Source: Verrucomicrobiia bacterium (GTDB lineage: Bacteria; Verrucomicrobiota; Verrucomicrobiia; Verrucomicrobiales; Akkermansiaceae). Taken from it: a stretch of DNA of 64,000 bases. The stretch covers positions 62,001 through 126,000 of the forward strand of contig JAUIGV010000016.1 in assembly GCA_030432565.1 (NCBI GenBank), given 5' to 3'. The notes beneath the pieces are model-generated. The model searched no databases, had not been told where the DNA came from, and was given only the letters and a program-made list of their open reading frames with translations. Positions within the stretch are counted from its first letter, which is position 1. Every line of letters starts with the position of its first letter. Below, one piece after another: positions 25,983 to 34,163 of the stretch. Position numbers and translations under genes: made by a program.

Positions 25983-26310
25983 ATGGAATCACCACAGAAC
26001 CCGTATCAAACACCGGCGAACCCATCAGCGGGTGCTCCCCGGATGCCTCCTCAGCAATCATCGATTGTTCCAAAGTTTTTTTGAATCATTCACATTATTT
26101 TCGCTGCGCTTGGCGGTATTGCAGGTCTTCTTGGTCTGGGTGCAGGTGCCTTGATGACTGCTGCCTTTGGCCATGTCACGGACGAGGAAAAAAATGAATG
26201 GCCAGGATGTCGGGTCGATAAGTGCGGTCGATCGCATTCTTTCCCTGAACTCTTTATCGGGGGGCTTGGAAGGGTTTTTCAAAGAGGGGGAACTGGTATT
26301 TTATGAGTGA
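25983..26310 (+). pseudogene. Broken small membrane-protein gene (in-frame TGA plus poly-A frameshift)
   Basis: From ATG 25983 the frame reads MESPQNPYQTPANPSAG and continues to VPKFF, then meets TGA at 26082-26084. Directly after it the same frame continues as a convincing membrane segment (IIHIIFAALGGIAGLLGLGA). A one-base shift at the A7 run near 26188-26194 then restores another coding stretch (NGQDVGSISAVDRILSLNS) that ends in TGA at 26308-26310, overlapping the next gene's ATG at 26303. TGG to TGA plus a homopolymer indel explains both lesions. Sequencing error or recoding are alternatives. The rest of the gap 25606-25982 holds nothing I can support. Confidence 0.65.
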
Positions 26311-27889
26311 ACAGAGATATCATTTTTTAGACGGGCTTCGTGGGGGAGCGATGTTGCTGGGACTTTTGCTGCACGGGGTGCTTTCCTTTGCAGGCATCGG
26401 GGCCTGGCTGGCAGCCGATGTGAAGTCGGTTCCGGAGATCATCCTGCCGTTTATTGATTGGATCCACGGCTTTCGGATGCCGCTCTTTTTTATGGTGAGT
26501 GGGTTCTTCACGACGATGGTGTGGCGGAAGCGGGGAACAGGTGGTGTGGTCAAGCAGCGGCTTTTACGCATTGGGGTGCCGCTGGTCCTTGGGGTGATTG
26601 TTATTTTTCCATTGATGACCGGGTTGTGGGTGTGGGGTGAGCAGGTGAAGAAGGAGCGTCGTGAGCTTGCGGGGCCTGGGAGGGGTGATTTGCCGTCGGC
26701 GGTTTTGCGCGGGGAGATTGAGGAGGTTCGCGAGCTGCTTCGAAATGGCGGTGATTCCAACAGCAGGGATGGGAATGGCACCCCTTTGCTTCATCTCGCG
26801 GCAATCATTGATGATGGCGAAATGGTAGAGTTCTTGTTGGAGCAGGGAGCCGATTTGGAGGGACGGGGGATGGACGGCGGGACCGCATTGATGACAGCTT
26901 GTTTTTTCGGAAGAGAGGAAGCGGCCCTGGCTTTGCTTGAGGCCGGAGCCGATGTTTCGGCGAAGGATTCCAAGGGAGCAACGGCGATGCAGGCCGCAAA
27001 AGCGGACTTTGAGTTTGTAAAAGCAGTAGCGGGCCAATTTCAGATTGAAGTGACTGCGGAGCACGAAAGTGCGCGGGAAAGATTGATTGGGGCGCTGGAG
27101 GATGCCGGTGCGGAGGGAAGCGGGGAGAGTGATACCTCCTGGTATTGGGCGGGAGTGTTTTGGCCGGTCTTCCATCACCTTTGGTTTCTCTATGATCTTT
27201 TGTGGCTCCTGTTGTTTTTTGTTCCGGCTGCCTTGATTGCGAAACGCCTTGGCAGACGCCTGCCTGATTTTATGATTGGCGTGCCGGGATGTTTGCTTTG
27301 GCTGATTCCGCTGACGTGGTGGCTGCAGAATTTGATGCCCGGCCAGTTTGGTCCTGGAACCTCGACGGGAATCTTTCCGTGGCCGGTCAAGCTGGCCTAC
27401 TATGGCGTTTTCTTTTTCTTTGGCGCCCTGTGTTTTGGTCGCGGCTTTTGGGAGGAGAGTGTTGGAGCCAGGTGGTGGGTCTGGCTTTTGGCGTCTCTCC
27501 CTTTTTGGTGGTGGGGGCGGGAGTGGGTGAAGAACGATCCGCTTTGGGGCTCTCTCATGGCGTCGTGCTTCGCCTGGTTGACGATCGTTGGGATGATGGG
27601 CTTGTTCCGTCGCTTTCTGAATGAGGGACGTCCCAAAGTGAGGTATCTTTCAGACTCCTCTTATTGGCTTTATCTGGCTCACCTCCCTGTGATGATTACA
27701 GTGCAGATTTGGATCAGTGATTGGGAGATTCCGGTCATCTTAAAAATGGTGATTGTCATCGGCGGAGTAACCGGTCTGCTCTTGTTGATTTACGAATTTG
27801 CGGTTCGTTACACTTGGATTGGAGCTCTTCTCAATGGTCGAAAAAGCAGGCCGGTGACGCCACCACCCCAGCCCGGCGCGTCTCAATAG
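26303..27889 (+). CDS. Membrane acyltransferase (acyltransferase 3 family) with an internal ankyrin-repeat block
   Basis: The protein has 528 residues. The N-terminus RYHFLDGLRGGAMLLGLLLH matches the family's first-helix motif, with the catalytic-type His in helix 1. Next come IHGFRMPLFFMVSGFF and RLLRIGVPL, both family hallmarks. Residues about 130-240 are a soluble insert with ankyrin repeats (GTPLLHLAAIIDDGEMVEFL, GGTALMTACFFGREEAALAL, DSKGATAMQAAKADFEFV) between early membrane helices. At least six further helices follow, ending with SYWLYLAHLPVMI, another family signature. These enzymes O-acylate sugars or envelope glycans. The start overlaps the end of the broken upstream gene (ATGAGTGA), suggesting former coupling. 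Confidence 0.88.
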   Translation: MSEQRYHFLDGLRGGAMLLGLLLHGVLSFAGIGAWLAADVKSVPEIILPFIDWIHGFRMPLFFMVSGFFTTMVWRKRGTGGVVKQRLLRIGVPLVLGVIVIFPLMTGLWVWGEQVKKERRELAGPGRGDLPSAVLRGEIEEVRELLRNGGDSNSRDGNGTPLLHLAAIIDDGEMVEFLLEQGADLEGRGMDGGTALMTACFFGREEAALALLEAGADVSAKDSKGATAMQAAKADFEFVKAVAGQFQIEVTAEHESARERLIGALEDAGAEGSGESDTSWYWAGVFWPVFHHLWFLYDLLWLLLFFVPAALIAKRLGRRLPDFMIGVPGCLLWLIPLTWWLQNLMPGQFGPGTSTGIFPWPVKLAYYGVFFFFGALCFGRGFWEESVGARWWVWLLASLPFWWWGREWVKNDPLWGSLMASCFAWLTIVGMMGLFRRFLNEGRPKVRYLSDSSYWLYLAHLPVMITVQIWISDWEIPVILKMVIVIGGVTGLLLLIYEFAVRYTWIGALLNGRKSRPVTPPPQPGASQ

Positions 27890-27925
27890 AGTTCTCTTTG
27901 AAATATTCCAGGTCTGTCAGGCAGT

Positions 27926-28825
27926 ATGACAACCATGGTAAAAACACTTTTGACATCGGCTTGTTTTGCAATGCCTGTTTTGGGCGCGCTTGAAATCAAG
28001 GACACCGAAGGAAAGCACCTTGATGTGCTTTCGGATGGCAAGGTCGTCGTGCGCTACATGTATGAGCATGATACTTCAACGCCGGAGAAACATCATGCCA
28101 CTTACAAGCCGTATCTCCACGTCTTTGATGCCGAGGGAAAGATGCCGATCACCAAGGGGCCGGGGGGACAATTTACGCACCACCGGGGAATTTTCATCGG
28201 TTGGAGCAAGATCAAGGCGAACGGCAAGAGCTATGACCGTTGGCACATGAAAGGAGGTGACATTGTTCACCAAAAGTTTTCAAAGCAGGAGGTGAATGAC
28301 GGGTCTGCAACCTTCACTTCGGTGACCCATTGGATGGATGAAAAAGAGAAGCCGTTTTTGGAAGAGGCCCGGACATTTACCGTGACCGAAGGTTTGCACG
28401 GCGGGCGGGTGATGATCGACTTTCATACGAAGCTGACGCCTGTTGATGGAGATGTCTTTTTGAAGGGTGATCCCGAACACGCCGGTGTGCAGTACCGCCC
28501 GGCAAACGAGGTTGATAAGAAGAAGACCAAGTATCTCTTTCCGAACGGCGTGACCAAGGTGAAGGGCGTGAAGGATCTTCCCTGGGCGGCCGAAAATTAC
28601 ACCCTTGCCGGGAAGCAGTATGGTGTCGTGCACATGAATGCTCCGACCAATCCGAAGGGAACCGTGCACTCCGCCTACCGCGACTACGGTCGCTTCGGAG
28701 CTTTCTTTGAGAAGGAGATCAAGAAGGGTGGGTCGCTTGAACTCTACTATGGATTCCTGATCCTCGACGGAGAGCTGCCATCGGTTGAGAAGATCGACGG
28801 CGTTTGGGAAAAGTGGTCGAAGTAG
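27926..28825 (+). CDS. DUF6807 (PmoA-like) exported protein
   Basis: The protein has 299 residues with a signal peptide (VKTLLTSACFAMPVLGA; ATG 27935 is an alternative start). The body matches the PmoA-like/DUF6807 pattern common in Planctomycetes and Verrucomicrobia: VRYMYEHDTSTP, YKPYLHVFDAEG, FTHHRGIFIGWSK, DRWHMKGGDIVHQ, a GVQYRPANEV segment, WAAENYTLAGKQYGV and a DYGRFGAFFE segment. Despite the historical name, these are not methane monooxygenase subunits. They are thought to belong to sugar or glycan utilisation loci. It stands alone, converging on the lipoprotein gene downstream. Confidence 0.87.
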   Translation: MTTMVKTLLTSACFAMPVLGALEIKDTEGKHLDVLSDGKVVVRYMYEHDTSTPEKHHATYKPYLHVFDAEGKMPITKGPGGQFTHHRGIFIGWSKIKANGKSYDRWHMKGGDIVHQKFSKQEVNDGSATFTSVTHWMDEKEKPFLEEARTFTVTEGLHGGRVMIDFHTKLTPVDGDVFLKGDPEHAGVQYRPANEVDKKKTKYLFPNGVTKVKGVKDLPWAAENYTLAGKQYGVVHMNAPTNPKGTVHSAYRDYGRFGAFFEKEIKKGGSLELYYGFLILDGELPSVEKIDGVWEKWSK

Positions 28826-28843
28826 TGATAGAAGAGCAGTCTT

Positions 28844-29692
28844 CTAGCGTTTCCGCAGGGCGAGGTAGTTCCTCGCCTTTTTTCTGAAGAAGGAGTTCTT
28901 GTTGAAGCCTCCGCCGGGGACGGATTCCGAGACCCACAGGTCACACGATGTTCCGCCATCGAGGTTCACGGCGTATTTGATTTCGAAGCCGGGAAGTGGC
29001 TGTGACTTGAGGTTGTTTGAAAGGCCTTTGAGGGTGGCGGTGTCGGCGTGGACGAGTCCGAAATGGTTATTGCCGTCCCAGATCATAAGCGATCGCGGAC
29101 GCTCGTTGGTGGAGGTCAGTCCGGTGAGGGTTTCTCCGGCCCAGACCAGGCGGGGGCCGGTTTGGAGGAGCTCGGTGGAGGGTTGGTAGTTCTCGCGGGT
29201 TGCGAGCATGACATTTTTTCCATCGAGAATCCCGGTGCCAAGGAAGGAGGCCGAGTTGAAGGAACCTCGTGCTTCTCCTCCACTGATGACGAGTCCGAGA
29301 GGGGATCCGTCCGGGTTAAAAAATCCTCCGTTGATGGCTGCAACACCTCCCGAACCCGCTGCCTGCGCACTGTCGAATTGCGAGCCGGGACCGTTTTTTT
29401 GATCAATGACTTTGAGGAAGTAGTCGCGTCGATCAAAGGTGACTGCGGTAAATTTGGTTCCGTTCAGCGAGGCCGTGCGAACTTTGAGCGGGTGCCTGGG
29501 TGTGACTGTTGGAGTCGGTTGAGAGGGGGCTACCTTGGGCGCGATTGCCGGGTTTGGAGGTATTTGGGGAATCGGGGGCAGCGGGGCGGCAACGACAGGT
29601 GGAGCGGGTGCGGGGGGCGGTTCTGTCCGTGGTTGGGTGCACCCGCTGAAGGCGAGGGCCAGGACGAGGCAGGTGTGTTTCAGCAGATTCAT
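28844..29692 (-). CDS. Phosphodiester glycosidase (NAGPA/DUF2233) family lipoprotein
   Basis: The protein has 282 residues. The lipobox LALAFSGC (Cys18) is followed by a Pro-rich spacer (about 22-65), as expected for a lipid-anchored periplasmic or surface enzyme. The domain shows family motifs: VAAINGGFFNPDGSPLGLVI, FLGTGILDGKN, TGPRLVWAGE, ERPRSLMIWDGNN and the C-terminal YAVNLDGGTSCDLWV. Relatives remove GlcNAc-type caps from phosphodiesters or act on exopolysaccharide. Its ATG overlaps the stop of the upstream sahR-like gene by four bases, so the two are probably co-translated. Confidence 0.85.
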   Translation of the reverse strand: MNLLKHTCLVLALAFSGCTQPRTEPPPAPAPPVVAAPLPPIPQIPPNPAIAPKVAPSQPTPTVTPRHPLKVRTASLNGTKFTAVTFDRRDYFLKVIDQKNGPGSQFDSAQAAGSGGVAAINGGFFNPDGSPLGLVISGGEARGSFNSASFLGTGILDGKNVMLATRENYQPSTELLQTGPRLVWAGETLTGLTSTNERPRSLMIWDGNNHFGLVHADTATLKGLSNNLKSQPLPGFEIKYAVNLDGGTSCDLWVSESVPGGGFNKNSFFRKKARNYLALRKR

Positions 29693-30603
29693 TTGGCGGC
29701 ACTGGCAAGCAGGGTTTGAAAGTTCGGTGGTATTTCCTCGCGGTCAACTATGGCGGTTTCAACATCTTCAAAACCGGCCGAGGTGATCATTTCGGCAAGC
29801 TCGACTTCGGAAAACCCCAGCCAGGTGTCGTAGTAAAGGTCGCGTGCCTTCTCGAAGGAGTGTTGCAGAAGGTCGAGAACAATGAGGCGTCCGCCGGGTT
29901 TGAGAATGCGGTGTGCTTCGGCGAGGGCTTTGGCCGGTTGCTCGGCGTGGTGGAGGGCTTGCGAAAGAATGGCAAGATCAACCGACGAGTCGTCGATGGG
30001 CGGGGATTCGATATCGCCAAGACGGTATTCAAGATTTGGGAGCTTGTTTTCCTTGGCGAGCTTTTGGCCGAACTCGACCATTTTTTCGGAATTATCGACG
30101 GCGATGACTTTTTTGGCGCGCTGGGCGATGAGTTGGGAAAGAGTGCCTTCGCCCGCGCCCAGGTCGGCGACGACATCATAATTGAGGATTTTGAGCATGG
30201 CCTCGGCGAGGCCTTTCCAGGAGCGGCCGGGGACGTATTCACGCCCGAATCGGCCGGCGAGTTCATCAAAGTAGGCTCGGACCTGGTCCTTGCGTTTGCG
30301 GAGAATATGGCGGAGCGAGGAGCGGTCTTTCTCGCATTCGGGAAGTTCCTGGCCGGCTTCTCGGACGATTTGATCGAGGCCGGCCGGAATGAGCGCGGAG
30401 TAAATGTTGTTTTTGCCCGAACGCTGGTCGGTGACCAGGCCTTCCTTCTTGAGTTGGGAAAGTTGGGTCGAGATCCGCGACTGGCCCATGCCAAGGATTT
30501 GCTGGAGTTCGGCGACCGAGAGTGATTCGTCTCCGAGCAGCAGTAGAATGCGCAACCGCGTGGGGTCGGAGATCATTTTGAGGGAATTGAGAATTGACGG
30601 CAT
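29689..30603 (-). CDS. sahR: SahR-like transcriptional regulator: ArsR-type HTH fused to a SAM-methyltransferase domain
   Basis: The protein has 304 residues. Residues 1-90 are an ArsR-family winged helix (SDPTRLRILLLLGDESLSV, MGQSRISTQLSQLKKEGLV). Residues about 140-300 are a class I methyltransferase fold (VVADLGAGEGTLSQLI, VIAVDNSEKMVEF, LSQALHHAEQPAKAL, ILKPGGRLIVLD). The same architecture is known for SahR regulators of methionine/SAM-cycle genes, where the methyltransferase-like domain is thought to sense S-adenosylhomocysteine. The gene is divergent from metK-ahcY across 60 bases containing a perfect palindrome. The assignment rests on architecture plus context. Confidence 0.82.
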   Translation of the reverse strand: MPSILNSLKMISDPTRLRILLLLGDESLSVAELQQILGMGQSRISTQLSQLKKEGLVTDQRSGKNNIYSALIPAGLDQIVREAGQELPECEKDRSSLRHILRKRKDQVRAYFDELAGRFGREYVPGRSWKGLAEAMLKILNYDVVADLGAGEGTLSQLIAQRAKKVIAVDNSEKMVEFGQKLAKENKLPNLEYRLGDIESPPIDDSSVDLAILSQALHHAEQPAKALAEAHRILKPGGRLIVLDLLQHSFEKARDLYYDTWLGFSEVELAEMITSAGFEDVETAIVDREEIPPNFQTLLASAAK

Positions 30604-30629
30604 GAGAATGGGTGATTACTTCGCATCAA

Positions 30630-30643
30630 CGAATCGCGATTCG
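30630..30643. promoter_or_regulatory. Perfect 14-bp palindrome, likely SahR operator
   Basis: cgaatcgcgattcg is self-complementary. With a two-base gap on each side, the flanks ATC (30625-30627) and GAT (30646-30648) are also symmetric. It is 27 bases from the sahR start and 21 from the metK start, so one bound dimer could control both directions. Binding by the divergent ArsR-type regulator is inferred. Confidence 0.7.
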
Positions 30644-30663
30644 ACGATATCAAAAACAGACCC

Positions 30664-31860
30664 ATGAGCAAAAGCTTCATTTTCTCCTCAGAATCCGTCA
30701 CCGAAGGGCATCCAGATAAAGTCTGTGATACCGTGTCCGACGCTATCCTCGACGCCTGCCTTGAGCAAGACCCCAAGTCCCGTGTGGCTTGTGAAACGCT
30801 TGTGAAGGACAACGTTCTTGCCCTGGCCGGTGAGATCACCACGGGTGCCAAGTTCAATTACGAAGAGGTGGCCCGCGAGGCTGTCCGCAAGATTGGCTAC
30901 GACAAATCCTACGCCGACAACACCAGCTATAGCTACACTTCGAAGTTTGATGCCGACAGTCTGTTCTTTATGAATCTTCTCGGGAAGCAGTCGCAAGACA
31001 TCGCTCAAGGGGTGGACGCCGATGCTGCCGATCACAAGGACACTGCCGAGCAGGGGGCCGGGGATCAAGGGATCATGTTTGGCTACGCGGCCGATGACAC
31101 CGAGGAACTCATGCCGGCGCCGGTGGCCTACGCGCACCGCCTTGGCGAAGCCTTGACCAACCTTCGAAAGGATCGCGTTCACACCTGGCTCCGTCCGGAT
31201 TCCAAGACCCAGGTCTCGATGCAATATCAGGATGGCAAGCCTGTCAGCGTCACTGCAGTGGTCGTTTCCACAATGCATGCCGCTGAAATCGATACGCCGG
31301 AGATGCGCGAGATTCTGAAGCGCGACCTCATTGAAAAAGTCATCCCTGGTGAGCTCTTACGGGACGACACCCAGTATCTCATCAACCCAACCGGACGTTT
31401 TGTCATCGGCGGACCCGAGGGCGACGCCGGACTCACCGGGCGTAAGATCATCGTGGATACCTATGGTGGCATGGGCCGTCACGGCGGCGGTGCATTCTCA
31501 GGAAAAGATCCTTCCAAGGTCGATCGCTCCGCTGCTTACATGGCGCGCTGGGTAGCCAAGAATATCGTGGCTGCCGGTCTCGCGACCGAGTGCGAGCTCC
31601 AGCTCGCCTACGCCATCGGTTATCCCGATCCTGTGAGCATTAACGTCAATACTTTCGGCACCAACGAGGTTGACGAGGAAAAGATCGTGAAGGCGGTGAA
31701 GGAAGTCTTCAGCTTTAAGGCTGCCGACATCGTCGCGCAACTTGATCTCCTCCGTCCAATCTATGGTCAGTCCACCAACTACGGACACTTTGGGTATTCC
31801 TCCGCTTCGCTTCCATGGGAACAAAACGACAAGGTCGATGCTCTCAAGGCCGCACTCTAA
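30664..31860 (+). CDS. metK: S-adenosylmethionine synthetase
   Basis: This 398-residue cytoplasmic enzyme makes SAM from methionine and ATP. Family signatures are [20 protein letters not shown] (N-terminal His), [12 protein letters not shown], the [20 protein letters not shown]-loop-like motif and [18 protein letters not shown]. The length is typical. It is followed 23 bases later by ahcY, so production and recycling are on one transcript. Codons strongly favour C at third positions, unlike neighbouring low-expression genes. There is no Shine-Dalgarno sequence before the ATG. Confidence 0.98.
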   Translation: MSKSFIFSSESVTEGHPDKVCDTVSDAILDACLEQDPKSRVACETLVKDNVLALAGEITTGAKFNYEEVAREAVRKIGYDKSYADNTSYSYTSKFDADSLFFMNLLGKQSQDIAQGVDADAADHKDTAEQGAGDQGIMFGYAADDTEELMPAPVAYAHRLGEALTNLRKDRVHTWLRPDSKTQVSMQYQDGKPVSVTAVVVSTMHAAEIDTPEMREILKRDLIEKVIPGELLRDDTQYLINPTGRFVIGGPEGDAGLTGRKIIVDTYGGMGRHGGGAFSGKDPSKVDRSAAYMARWVAKNIVAAGLATECELQLAYAIGYPDPVSINVNTFGTNEVDEEKIVKAVKEVFSFKAADIVAQLDLLRPIYGQSTNYGHFGYSSASLPWEQNDKVDALKAAL

Positions 31861-31883
31861 AACCCTCTTAACAACAAATCATT

Positions 31884-33302
31884 ATGTCAGATTATAAAGT
31901 CAAAGATATCGGCCTCGCCGGTTTCGGTCGCAAAGAACTCGATGTTGCCGAGCATGAAATGCCCGGCCTCATGGCCACTCGCGAAAAGTATGGCCCCAGC
32001 AAGCCGCTCGATGGTGTGCGCGTGATGGGGTCGCTTCACATGACCATCCAGACCGCAGTCCTCATGGAGACTCTCCGTGAAGTTGGTGCTGATGTTCGCT
32101 GGTGTTCCTGTAACATTTTTTCCACCCAGGATCACGCCGCCGCTGCCATGGCGGAGGCCGGATATCCTGTCTTTGCCTGGAAGGGCGAGACTCTCGAAGA
32201 ATACTGGTGGTGCACCTGGCAGGCGCTGCAGTTCCCCAATCCTGATGGAGGCCTTCCGCTTGGTCCCCAGTTGATTGTCGATGATGGTGGTGATGCCACT
32301 CTCCTCATCCACAAGGGATACGAGCTCGAGGATGGATCCGATTGGGTCAACGAGCCTGCTTCTTCGACCGAGGAAGCCGTGATCAAAGCTCTTCTCAAAG
32401 ACATTCATGCCAAGCAGCCCGGCATTTTTCACGCTTGGGTTCCCGAGCTGAAAGGAGTCTCCGAGGAGACCACAACCGGCGTTCACCGCCTCTATCAGAT
32501 GCAGCGGGACGGGAAGCTTCTCTTCCCCGCGATCAACGTGAATGACTCGGTGACCAAATCGAAGTTCGACAACCTGTACGGTTGCCGTGAGTCCCTCATT
32601 GATGGGATCAAGCGTGCCACCGATGTGATGATCTCCGGTAAGGTCGGGGTTGTTTGTGGATACGGTGATGTCGGCAAGGGGTGTGCCCAGGCTCTTCGCG
32701 CCCAGGGTGCCCAGGTTGTTGTGACCGAGGTCGATCCAATTTGTGCTTTGCAGGCTGCCATGGAAGGCTTCCGTGTCCTCACCGTTGAAGACACCCTTGG
32801 CTGGGGTGACATCTATGTGACCACCACCGGAAACTTCAACATTATCCGCGCCGAGCACATGGAAAAGATGAAGGATCAGGCCATCGTTTGTAATATCGGT
32901 CACTTCGATAATGAGATTCAAATCGATAAGCTCGAGGCTCTTGAGGGAGTCCAGAAGCTCAACATCAAGCCGCAGGTTGATAAATACACCTTCAAAGAGG
33001 GCAACAGCATCTACATGCTCGCCGAAGGTCGCCTCGTGAACCTCGGGTGTGCCACCGGTCACCCAAGCTTCGTGATGAGCAACAGCTTCACCAACCAAAC
33101 TCTCGCACAAATTGCACTTTGGGAGACCAAGGACTCACGAGAGATTGGCGTGGAAGTGCTTCCGAAGGAGCTGGATGAGGAAGTGGCAAAGCTTCACCTC
33201 GAAAAAATTGGTGCCAAGCTGACCAAGCTGACCCAGGAGCAGGCCGACTACATTGATGTGCCGGTTGAAGGGCCTTACAAGCCCGCGCACTACCGCTATT
33301 AA
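31884..33302 (+). CDS. ahcY: Adenosylhomocysteinase (SAH hydrolase)
   Basis: The protein has 472 residues. It reversibly splits S-adenosylhomocysteine into adenosine and homocysteine using bound NAD. Visible motifs are the substrate-domain [13 protein letters not shown] and [14 protein letters not shown], the NAD Rossmann motif [20 protein letters not shown], the loop [28 protein letters not shown] and the diagnostic C-terminus KPAHYRY. It lies in an operon with metK and is followed by an intrinsic terminator. It relieves SAH inhibition of methyltransferases, consistent with control by the SahR-like regulator. Confidence 0.98.
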   Translation: MSDYKVKDIGLAGFGRKELDVAEHEMPGLMATREKYGPSKPLDGVRVMGSLHMTIQTAVLMETLREVGADVRWCSCNIFSTQDHAAAAMAEAGYPVFAWKGETLEEYWWCTWQALQFPNPDGGLPLGPQLIVDDGGDATLLIHKGYELEDGSDWVNEPASSTEEAVIKALLKDIHAKQPGIFHAWVPELKGVSEETTTGVHRLYQMQRDGKLLFPAINVNDSVTKSKFDNLYGCRESLIDGIKRATDVMISGKVGVVCGYGDVGKGCAQALRAQGAQVVVTEVDPICALQAAMEGFRVLTVEDTLGWGDIYVTTTGNFNIIRAEHMEKMKDQAIVCNIGHFDNEIQIDKLEALEGVQKLNIKPQVDKYTFKEGNSIYMLAEGRLVNLGCATGHPSFVMSNSFTNQTLAQIALWETKDSREIGVEVLPKELDEEVAKLHLEKIGAKLTKLTQEQADYIDVPVEGPYKPAHYRY

Positions 33303-33342
33303 ATTGTGTGCAGAAGGAGACGATCGCTCTCCCTGTTTTGAT

Positions 33343-33374
33343 AGCCCGCGCTCCCCGGAGTGCGGGCTTTTTTT
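33343..33374 (+). terminator. Intrinsic terminator after metK-ahcY
   Basis: agcccgcgctcc and ggagtgcgggct pair around a two-base loop (one G-T pair), followed by a T-run to 33374. It lies 40 bases after the ahcY stop. Confidence 0.9.
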
Positions 33375-33500
33375 GCGGGGCGCCGCCGGATCCATCGCAG
33401 GCTGCGATCCACGCCTTCTTCTTATGCCTGAAAGGGTTTGGATTTCGGACCGGTGAGGTTTCTCCTTCACTCTGCGGCACCGGGAGTTATCGTCTTTTCC

Positions 33501-34013
33501 ATGTTTGTAAAAATGATCCAAATTCGACGCTCAATTTTGGCCCTTACCGGAATCGCAGCTTTTGCGGTGACAGGGATTTCCCAACCCGCGCAAGGAGCGG
33601 ATCTAGCGGAGGCTCTCGATCAAGTGAAATGGAAGGGGATCGTGGGAACCTGGGTGGATTCAGAAACCAAAGGAGAGCGGGTCAAGATCGTCTATGCCTG
33701 GAAATATGAGAACAAGCTCATCGAGGTGAACTCCAAGATGGGGGACACCGAAAGTGTTTCCCTGATGGGCTTCAATCCGGAGACCGAAGAGGTCTTTATG
33801 ATGGGTGGAAATAACAAGGGCGCCGCAAGTCTTGGTAAGTGGACCATGGATGGCGACGACGCAGTACTCACCGTTTCCTACGTTGATGGTGAGGGAGAAA
33901 AGGGAACAATGATTTTCAAGCACCACCGTGTAGACGACGATACCATCGAAATTTCCGGGTCCACCGGAGAGGCCGGGCAATCGTTCACCCTGACCGTGGA
34001 GCGCTCAAAATAG
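33501..34013 (+). CDS. Exported protein of unknown function (lipocalin-like or DUF1579-like pattern)
   Basis: The protein has 170 residues. I chose ATG 33501 because it starts a signal peptide (IQIRRSILALTGIAAFAVTG, cleavage near QGA); ATG 33513 is possible. The mature part is beta-rich: GIVGTWVDSETKGERVKIVY, YENKLIEVNSKMG, VSLMGFNPETEEVFMMGG, GKWTMDGDDAVLTVSY and IEISGSTGEAGQSFTLTV. This resembles small beta-barrel proteins that follow sugar or lipid metabolism. No catalytic residues are evident. It is monogenic, between the ahcY terminator and the ligase gene. Confidence 0.7.
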   Translation: MFVKMIQIRRSILALTGIAAFAVTGISQPAQGADLAEALDQVKWKGIVGTWVDSETKGERVKIVYAWKYENKLIEVNSKMGDTESVSLMGFNPETEEVFMMGGNNKGAASLGKWTMDGDDAVLTVSYVDGEGEKGTMIFKHHRVDDDTIEISGSTGEAGQSFTLTVERSK

Positions 34014-34163
34014 CCCGCGAATTCTTCAAAAGTCCTTCTTCCCTGCTGGGCGAGGGTTTTTTGATACTCCCGCAGCGACTGCTGGAAATATTGATAGGAA
34101 TGATGGTAACTTAAAATCTATCGATTGGTAAGAAGACCGATTTAGGGCTAGGGTCCTCCGGTA

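Noticed and set aside
27926-28825. Methane monooxygenase PmoA
   Set aside because: The historical family name is misleading; the protein is a soluble exported DUF6807 protein without membrane helices of a monooxygenase subunit.
30604-30663. SAM or SAH riboswitch before metK
   Set aside because: Only 60 bases separate the divergent starts, too short for a known SAM/SAH aptamer with expression platform, and a palindromic operator explains the region.
31887-33110. 407-codon minus-strand open frame opposite ahcY
   Set aside because: Shadow of the highly biased ahcY gene.
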